Shown here: positions 7,872 through 14,041 of the stretch, piece after piece
Layout of the letters: each line of letters opens with the position of its first letter
Position numbering within the stretch: position 1 is the first letter of the stretch
DNA from: Pigoraptor vietnamica
Lineage: Eukaryota > Opisthokonta > Filasterea
Reading direction: 5' to 3'
Length of the DNA: 14,041 nucleotides
NCBI GenBank assembly: GCA_943704525.1
Contig: CALSCQ010000192.1
Location: forward strand, 1-14,041
Position numbers and translations under genes: made by a program
Notes under the pieces: model-generated
What the model saw: only the letters and a program-made list of their open reading frames with translations
Told to the model about the DNA's origin: nothing
Database searches by the model: none

Positions 7872-8622
7872 CGTGTGCATGAAGCCTAAGTGCTCCCCAT
7901 GACGGACGTGCACACAGCATGCATTCTAGAGAAGACGTAGAGTCCCGCTATTGACGGTCAAGCATAGATTGTTCCTCGGCTTTCACTTTTCCGTTTCATT
8001 TGCTTTGCACATGCGAGTTGAAATTTGTCCAAGTCTTAGTATGACGCACGCCGAGTGGAGCGGCGGGTCGGTGGATGCCTGGCACAAGCGCGTCTGCGAC
8101 TTCTCCTTCATGGAATGGCCGCACGGCAAAAAGGGCGAGCCAGCCAGCGACGTTATGGAGAGTCGAGTTTGATTCTTTCTTGTGATCCGAGGAAATCGAA
8201 CCCGCGGCCGTCGGATGCGCAGGAGAGGACTCGCAGAGTGCGCTGTAGTTATGGGTCGATCCGTCATGGCGTCACTAAGAGGCCACGATGCGTTGTATGA
8301 GATAAGGTGAGGGTTACGCAGTCTAAGCAGTCGTCATAATGACGTTGGGCACTTTTCGTTCCTGTTTTGGAAGTTTTGTGAATTTGGTGTTGCCATTTGA
8401 GGGAACGCGCGGCCAAAAAACAGTGCACCCTCTCGCAGTATACACGTATATCGCTGCCGCACCATCTCTCTCGTGCGCACGACGTGTACATTTCTCTCTG
8501 CTTTGTGTCTCGTCAGTAGTGATCGTTGCAATTTCTTTTGCGCGCACACTCGGTGAGACCATGAGCGATTGTCTGTAAAAGCGATAAGCTAAACGCCAAC
8601 GAATAGGACCCTGGCCACCCCG
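7872..8622. other. Intergenic region before the WW-protein gene
   Basis: This 751-bp stretch holds the 3' flank of the reductase gene and the 5' flank of the WW gene. Short open frames on both strands (for example 7951-8172 +) show no domain and no splice-site support, so no gene is called. A minus-strand tRNA B-box-like string (ggttcgatttcc) lies near 8190-8205, next to gcgcatccgac, but a full cloverleaf cannot be folded. An AT-richer patch with agtatacacgtatatcg occurs near 8437-8453. Confidence 0.45.
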
Positions 8623-11600
8623 ATGGCGACTCAGGGCGTCAGCGTCAAGCCGGTATGTGATGTGTGCACGAATCTTCGCGCGCGCCTCTTGCCTTTGCGT
8701 GCGTTCGATTGCAATTGAGCGCGCATAGGTCGTTTTCTGTGCTCATGTGCGCTGGAATGTGTTATGGCAGGTGCGCCAGCGCAGTTTCACCTCTGACGGC
8801 GTGCCGACAACAACAAAGAGTCCCGTGGTGGTGACTGCGAAGCCCGCGCTGAACAACCAGCAGCCCATCCTTCCCGCAGATTTTCAGGAGGTGAGTGCGC
8901 GCCCGTGCGAGCAGTGTATCTGTGTGCGTCTGTGCGTGTGTGTGCTTGAGGTATTGAATTGACACTCTATTACGTATTGCTGTCGTGGCACAGGCACTCC
9001 GACGACATGGCTTCCGTTTCAATGATGAGGAGTTTGCTCTCTTCAAATCGAAGCTCCCGGCGAACCAGTCCATTCGTCCTGACGGTTCGTGGAAGTCATC
9101 TGCGTTGTGTTCTCGCTGTTTCTCGTGTTCTTACGTGAGACTCCGCAGCATTTGTGGCTGCGGCCAAAGCCGTTCTCAGCGAGAAGGTCGCCGCCGGCAA
9201 GCCCGTCTCACGCTCCAACTCGTTCACGGGCAGCAACAGCACGGTGAGTGCGCGTGGGCTCTAATATGTTGCGTCGACTCAACCCGATGTTATTGCCTTT
9301 CGCGCGTGCGAGTACGTGCCTTATACTTTGCATATCGCAGCCGCCACCCCGGCCGGCGTCGGCGTCCAGCGTCATTTCCGGCTCAAGCCCCGTGAAGGTG
9401 ACGGCAAAGGGAACAACGGCGACTGTCTCCTCGCGCGGTGGCAGTTTGACGGCGCGCCCGGTCTCTGTCAAGGCGGCCGACGCATCCGCGCAGCCACAGC
9501 ACCCGCCGGCGTCCCCGCGCAGTTCCGTCACAGTCACTCCGAAGTCGCCCGGCACCGAGCCGCGCCGCAGCATCACAGTCAAACCGGTTGGCGCCGCCGC
9601 CCACGCGCAGCCAGCCGCCCCTTCCGGCTCGCCCCGTCCTGTCGTCTCGGTGAAAGCGACGCCGAAACCGGGCGCGGCAGCCGCGCCACCCGCTGCAGAG
9701 ACGCATGCGGACGCCCCTGCCACTCCCGTAGCTCCCGCGCCCGCACCTACATCTGCGGCGGCGGCGACAGCAGTGCCAGCGCCTGTGGATGCCGCGCCTG
9801 CGGCCGAGCCTTCGAAGGCTGGCGAGGCGGCACGTGACGAGGACGAGGAGGATAGCAGCGAAGAGGACGACGACAGCAGCAGCCTGGAGGGCCTGGAGGC
9901 TGACGAGAGCGTGCGGCGAATCGCTGCGATGATGCGGTCAATGCTTGCGGAGGGGAAAGTGGCACTCGACACGGAGCGGCGCAACGTTGTGCTGGAGCAG
10001 AAGGAGGACGTGCACATTGAGCTCACCCGGATGTTCAAGAAGAAACCTGACAGTCACCACGGAAGCGCGCGGAATGTGTCCGGGGACGGCAATTCGGAGC
10101 GTTCGCCGTCGCCCCGGCGCCCGTCTGTGCACGGCGACGTCGAGGACCGTCAGGAGTCGATTGACGAGTTTGAAATTCTGAAGAAGGAGAGGGACGTCGC
10201 CTTCGATGAGCTGGACGGCGTGCGCGACCGCTTGGTGAAGCTCGAGGCGGACCACTTTGACATGCTGCGGCAAGAGCGTGACCGGTGGGTGCTGGAAGGC
10301 GTGTGACTGCGGTGGCCGATGCCGTTAGGGTGACTGCGTTTTTAATTTTCTCTCCCCTCTGTTTTGTGTGCGACAGTGCGTTGAATCGAGCGGAAAAGCT
10401 TGAGGAGACGTGCCGTTTGATGAGCGAGGAGTACGACCGCATGCGTGTGCGGATTCGAACTCTTGAGCCGGTGGGTTGAGGTTCTGTCCGTGCTCTTCTC
10501 AAGAGCAGTCCCTCCCTCTTACTCCAAACCAATTCACAACATGCGTGCGTGCGTGCGTGCGTGAGTTTGTCTGTACGTCCTATCCACACTGCCACCTTTC
10601 GTCTGAAACCCTTTGTTGTACCACAAAGGAGCTCGAGTTCTCCAAGCGGGAGGGCGACCAGCTCCGCATGCAGCTGGATCACGTGATGCGGCAGTACGAA
10701 TCGTCCAAGGCGTCGTACGAAGAGGTACGTGGGTGGTTTCGTGGTCTTCAGAGCCAACCGCTACAACGCAGAGCGTATTTCACAAGTATGGCGATGGGTA
10801 CCCTTTTTGGATGTACTGACTTAAGCTTCCGTCTGATATGTCCAGGAGGTGCAACTCCTGCGCGACCAAGTGAGCAAGCTCAAGAGCATGGTGCCGAAGG
10901 AGGGCGCGCCGCCGCCGCCTGCGCCCGGCATGGGCCTCTCGTTTCCCGGTCTCCCGAAACTGGACTCTGCCCCCGCGAACACTGTGGTGCGTGCGCGCGC
11001 TGTGCCCTTCTGTTGTGTGTCACAGAAGCACTCGCACGCACGCACGCACGCAAGCACGCACGCACACACACACACACATACACACACACACACGTACACA
11101 TGGAGAGGAATGGCCGGATGCTGGTCTAACCTCGCCGCAATCGCTGTCTGCGCAGGAGGGCGCTCTCAATGAGTCGCGGCGGAGTGTCATTATCATTCGC
11201 TCGCAGCTAAAGAAGATGGAGCAGGAGAAGAAGTCGTATGAGGTCGCCACCGACCGCCTCCTCAAGTTCGTCGAGGTGTGTTGCGTGCAGGCGCGCGCCG
11301 CGTAATTTTCATGAAGCGCATTCCCCCCCCCCCCCCTCTGCTCTTATAATAACGACACTCCTACACATGTGCACCCCTTGGCTCACTGCTACGTGTGCAT
11401 TACTGTCGCTCGCAGAAAGTGCGCGAGAAGCTGACGCAGGACGTTCAAGTCATCCTGACGATGCCGACGCCCCCCGCCCCCGCGCCGGAGCCCGTCGTCG
11501 AGAAGAAGAAGAAGAAGAAGAAGCGCTTTTCCATCTCCGGGCTCGGAAAGGACAACAAGGAGGCCGAGGCCGCGCAGCAGCGACAGGCGGAGCTTGAGCG

Positions 11601-11756
11601 ACAGCTGCAACAGTTTAAGGCGCAGCAGGCGGAGGCGGAGCACCAGCAGAACATGCTGAAGGACCCGAAGGTGCTGATGGTCAAGATGCTTTCGGAGGAG
11701 GCGCGCGACGTCCTGCTCGCGGTGAAGAAGATGATTGAGGAAGAATGTGAGTGCGT

Positions 11757-11795
<39 letters not shown>

Positions 11796-12094
11796 TGTGC
11801 GTGCGTGCATGCGTGTGTGTGCGAGTCAAGTATCGTGTCGGATTTTACGTTTTAAACGCCGTTTTTTTTCCCCAGCCCTTCCTTATGGCTGGGAGGAGGC
11901 GTACACGGCCGATGGTCTCAAGTATTATATTGAGTAAGTGCCGATGCCCTGTGTGCGTGCGTGTTTTAAGTTTTCAACTGTACGCCACGATTTCTCATGA
12001 TAATTATGTTGCGTTACTTCGTAGCCACAAGACGCAGACGACGTCGTGGGTGCACCCGTGCTCCAGCATCGACCCCAACAGCACGAAATTGTGA
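8623..12094 (+). CDS. WW-domain, coiled-coil protein with repeated V-S/T-V-K motifs, twelve exons
   Basis: Proposed exons are 8623-8652, 8771-8890, 8994-9084, 9149-9243, 9341-10284, 10377-10470, 10629-10724, 10846-10986, 11156-11275, 11416-11746, 11876-11933 and 12025-12094, giving 729 residues. Residues 1-112 include a small ordered-looking part (about 44-93, ALRRHGFRFNDEEFALFKSK). Residues 113-270 are Ala/Pro-rich with repeated VSVK-like motifs, and 275-292 form an acidic tract. Coiled coil is likely at about 386-510 (ILKKERDVAFDELDGVRDRL) and again at 538-590 and 620-687. A proline-rich patch lies at 510-530 and a K7R tract at 607-614. The C-terminus (689-718) is a canonical WW domain, LPYGWEEAYTADGLKYYIDH followed by KTQTTSWVHP, with both Trp (693, 715), the aromatic pair Y704-Y705 and Pro718 present. 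WW domains bind proline-rich or phospho-Ser/Thr-Pro ligands. The WW is split by a phase-2 intron, and joining 11933 to 12025 restores D707. I do not recognise the whole architecture; a cytoplasmic scaffold is the likeliest reading. Confidence 0.85.
11035..11100 (+). repeat. CACG/CA microsatellite in a WW-gene intron
   Basis: A (cacg)n run grades into a (ca)n run inside intron 10987-11155. It ends about 55 bp before the cgcag acceptor. Alternating purine-pyrimidine tracts of this kind can adopt Z-DNA; that is general knowledge and is not shown here. Confidence 0.9.
11323..11336 (+). repeat. C14 homopolymer in a WW-gene intron
   Basis: Fourteen consecutive C bases lie in intron 11276-11415, followed by tctgctctta. 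They form part of the pyrimidine-rich stretch upstream of the acceptor at 11415. Tracts of this kind are length-unstable and prone to sequencing error. Confidence 0.9.
11757..11820 (+). repeat. GT microsatellite directly after a splice donor in the WW gene
   Basis: The donor gtgagt at 11747 is followed within about 10 bases by a long (gt)n run that grades into gtgcgtgcgtgc. It fills about half of intron 11747-11875. The intron 10987-11155 carries CA rather than GT on the same strand, so orientation is not conserved between introns of this gene. Confidence 0.9.
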
Positions 12095-12823
12095 GGGAGA
12101 TGGTCGCTGGTGCCACTAAAAAAACAAGGGGAAAAGAAAAAGTGTCAGGCCTGTAACGTGATGTCCCTAGGACCTGAAAAGGCCACAGGCAACCCACGCG
12201 CGGACCCAGAGATTGTGCGCCAGAGCCAGGGGGCGCCAGCGGTTTGATTGGTGTGGGGTGCACAGCCCGAGAGAGCCGGGACGGCGTGATCGAGTCGCTG
12301 GGCCGCGGGCATGCTTAACGCGGCAGCCAGGTCAGAGTAGAGCCGAGGGGCGCAGTGACAACTGAAAGGCAAACCGTGCCGCTCAAGGCGCGCGTCGCTC
12401 ACTGACCATCCCCAACGCCATTCGCGCCAGCAAGCGCACCGGTCGACGAACAGTGGCGCCTGATGCCGATCCTGTCGAGGGTCTCTGGGCGCAAATGCCG
12501 GCGGGTAAATAATGACCCGTAAATAACATTGTCGGCAGCAAACAAAGGTGGGCGTAAAGCCAGTCAAGGCCAATACGAGTCTTAAGTAGCTTTGGCCATC
12601 GCACGATCATTATATGACCTGCCGGCCATATGGAACATCCCACACTCGGCTTCACTCAGTCCACCTATGGCCACTCGACTCCCATACTGAATTCCTCTCT
12701 ACCATCGCCTCTGGAAAAACAACAGCTCCAGTTCCACGAGTACGGAACTGCCTGCCGCGGCGAAAGCGCAATTGGCACGCCGTTGCAGGGTGGTGCTGGC
12801 GGTTCGCCATTGCAGTCGCAACG
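12095..12823. other. Intergenic region before the LRR gene
   Basis: This 729-bp stretch follows the WW-gene stop. It opens with an A-rich patch (12117-12142) and lacks the TG/CA texture of the introns. No AATAAA is visible. Overlapping minus-strand frames between about 12145 and 12655 are open but compete with one another, and none contains a domain I recognise. A small repeated element, gtaaata, occurs at 12505 and 12519 within an AT-richer patch. The distal part would hold the LRR-gene promoter. No gene is called. Confidence 0.4.
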
Positions 12824-13980
12824 ATGGGCAAGCCGGCGCACTTCAAAATTGTGGTTCTCGCGCTCCTCAGTGTGACGGTTGGCGCCGTGTGCGTGGACGT
12901 CGCGACGGCACAGCGCCCATGCGTTGGACGGAACGGTGTGCGCAACCCCTTGCGCTGGTGCACGTGCGTTGGTCGCTTGTTTGGCACAGCAGTCGGAAGC
13001 GTTGTCACGTCCTGCAATTTCACGAGCGCATTTGGAGAGGACGATGGAAACCCAATATTGTGAGTACGCGCACGTGCCGAGCTGAGCGAACCCGGGCGCG
13101 TTCAGTCGTTCGCGGTCAAAGGCCTAGGGTATACAGGCATGCATATGTGCCTGCGAGAGTAACCGAGTCGGATATGCATGCCTGCGAGAGTAACCGAGTC
13201 GGAATGTCATCATTCAACTACTCTGACTCGTCATGATCGCCTTTTCTTTAATCTTTTTCTTTTTAAGGGACTTGAGCGTGTATGGCAAGGAATCGTACAC
13301 GGATATGCTTATCGGGTTCTATCCCGGCGTGCTCGACCAGCTGACGGCGGTGACGCAAATGTGCGTATGCATGCACATGGCCAATGCCCGGCTCGCGCTT
13401 GTGCTGTGTGGAGATATGTGTTGCATGCGTCCGTTGACGCCGTTGACGCACGTGACGCACACTTTCGTGCGCCGTGATTGTACTGGCCTAACGGCGCATC
13501 AGTCATCGATCTCACTCTTACTGACGACACACACACACGCACACGCACACACACACACACACACACGCGCACACACACACGCACACATACACACACGCGC
13601 GCACACACACGCACACACACACACACACACATACACACATACACACACACGCGCGCACACACACGCACACACACACACACACACACACTCTCTCTCTCTC
13701 TCTCTCTCTCTCTCACGCGCGCGCGCCGTGAACCGAATGTGTGCTGTTGTGCATGATTTACTAAGACTTACTGTACTTTTCTTCGCAGCATTATCGATCA
13801 GCCGCTGATGCAGGAGCTCCCGTCGGGGCTCTTCAACAAAATGACGATCTTGACAACCATGTGGGCTGCCCAAGCTGATGCGAATGACCACACTCGCTCG
13901 CCATCTGCTTTCTCTCTCCAGTCAGAGTCGATGGCCGGACACTGACACGCACGTCTGTGGCTTTAGCTGTTCAGAGATTA

Positions 13981-14039
<59 letters not shown>

Positions 14040-14041
14040 CC
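12824..14041 (+). CDS. Secreted or membrane leucine-rich-repeat protein, 5' part (runs off the window)
   Basis: Proposed exons are 12824-13059, 13268-13360 and 13789-13860, with the gene continuing beyond 14041. Residues 1-29 form a signal peptide: basic MGKPAHFK, hydrophobic [16 protein letters not shown], and a likely cleavage after ATA29. The mature N-terminus has Cys33, Cys46, Cys48 and Cys64, which could form an N-terminal LRR cap, and an N-glycosylation site at Asn65. Residues 96-110 ([15 protein letters not shown]) and 120-134 ([16 protein letters not shown]) are two LRR units with a 24-residue period; Gly99 and Gly123 mark the register. The third exon is exactly 72 nt, one repeat, flanked by phase-2 introns cutting at equivalent positions. 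Such proteins usually act in adhesion or recognition outside the cell. Reading through the third donor would instead stop at 13943-13945, but that tail loses the LRR pattern, so continued splicing is preferred. The upstream in-frame ATG near 12614 is rejected because it would bury the signal peptide. Confidence 0.7.
13142..13203 (+). repeat. 31-bp tandem duplication in LRR-gene intron 1
   Basis: An identical 25-bp core beginning tgcctgcgagagtaaccgag occurs at 13148-13172 and 13179-13203, a period of 31 bp, with related atgcat/atatg sequence between the copies. The duplication is inside intron 13060-13267 and ends about 65 bp before the acceptor. Confidence 0.92.
13527..13727 (+). repeat. Compound (AC)n-(TC)n-(GC)n microsatellite in LRR-gene intron 2
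   Basis: Roughly 160 bp of (ac)n interrupted by acgcgc and acatac steps runs from 13527 to 13688. It is followed by (tc)13 at 13689-13714 and then acgcgcgcgcgcc to 13727. Within the AC block, a segment centred on cgcgcgcacacacacgcac occurs twice (near 13596 and 13650), so the array also has a longer internal repeat. All of it lies in intron 13361-13788, making this the longest intron modelled in the window. Confidence 0.93.
13983..14036 (+). repeat. (CT)27 microsatellite at the window end
   Basis: An uninterrupted (ct)n run followed by a short C run closes the window. It lies in the presumed intron that starts at 13861 and may serve as, or sit near, its polypyrimidine tract. The end of the window at this tract may also reflect an assembly break. 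Confidence 0.93.

Noticed and set aside
7951-8172. 73-codon plus-strand frame in the intergenic region after the reductase gene.
   Set aside because: It has no recognisable domain or splice context, and it is within the length expected by chance at this base composition.
8180-8260. Possible minus-strand tRNA, because of ggttcgatttcc and the nearby gcgcatccgac string.
   Set aside because: The T stem has a mismatch, the acceptor half ggatcac finds no partner at the right distance, and no anticodon stem-loop with T33 can be drawn. At best it is a decayed fragment.
9208-10038. 276-codon minus-strand frame opposite the large WW-gene exon.
   Set aside because: It is a Ser/Ala/Gly-rich shadow; the plus-strand frame connects through exact splice junctions to the coiled coil and WW domain.
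13478-13756. Plus- and minus-strand frames coding runs of Thr-His or Val-Cys in the microsatellite.
   Set aside because: They are translations of the (AC)n repeat in different frames and have no biological support.
13861-13945. Direct read-through of the third LRR exon to a stop at 13943-13945 as the gene end.
   Set aside because: The added tail loses the leucine-rich pattern, and the exon boundary at 13860 matches the previous exon in phase and repeat position, so an intron is more likely.
1-14041. Bacterial-style features such as operons, ribosome-binding sites, CRISPR arrays or IS elements.
   Set aside because: The split genes with GT-AG introns and the eukaryotic domain families show nuclear eukaryotic DNA; no regularly spaced palindromic repeats or transposase genes were found.

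Overview
The window reads as nuclear DNA of a GC-rich, intron-rich unicellular eukaryote. Six protein-coding genes can be modelled. Four are split by short GT-AG introns (about 60-430 bp), which can be placed because the joined exons restore known domains in frame. The gene content is an RCC1 propeller, a FRMD8/KRIT1-type FERM protein, a WW protein, a polyprenal reductase and a secreted LRR protein. This suggests a protist related to animals and fungi (unicellular holozoan, apusomonad or similar), but that is an inference from family distribution only. No operon, rRNA, CRISPR array or credible intact tRNA was seen.

Layout: 1-252 is upstream sequence with paired CACGTG motifs. 253-2248 (+) is a six-exon gene for a 465-residue, seven-repeat RCC1 protein. 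2781-5219 (+) is an eight-exon gene for a 338-residue FERM protein. 5435-6643 (-) is a single-exon orphan of 402 residues, convergent with the FERM gene. 6915-7871 (+) is a single-exon SRD5A3-type polyprenal reductase of 318 residues, sharing a 271-bp divergent intergenic region with the orphan. 8623-12094 (+) is a twelve-exon gene for a 729-residue protein with repeated short motifs, coiled coils and a C-terminal WW domain. 12824 onward (+) is the 5' part of a secreted leucine-rich-repeat protein that runs off the window.

The genes do not form an obvious pathway; they look like a compact eukaryotic neighbourhood. The two central genes have no introns although all their neighbours do. The more unusual signal is in the non-coding DNA. 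Several introns carry local tandem duplications (21-96 bp units) or TG/CA and CT microsatellites, and the splice sites are biased: 20 of 26 modelled donors begin GTG, and 11 of 25 acceptors read CGCAG. One duplication copies a splice donor in the RCC1 gene. All gene models come from reading the sequence by eye, with no transcript or database support.
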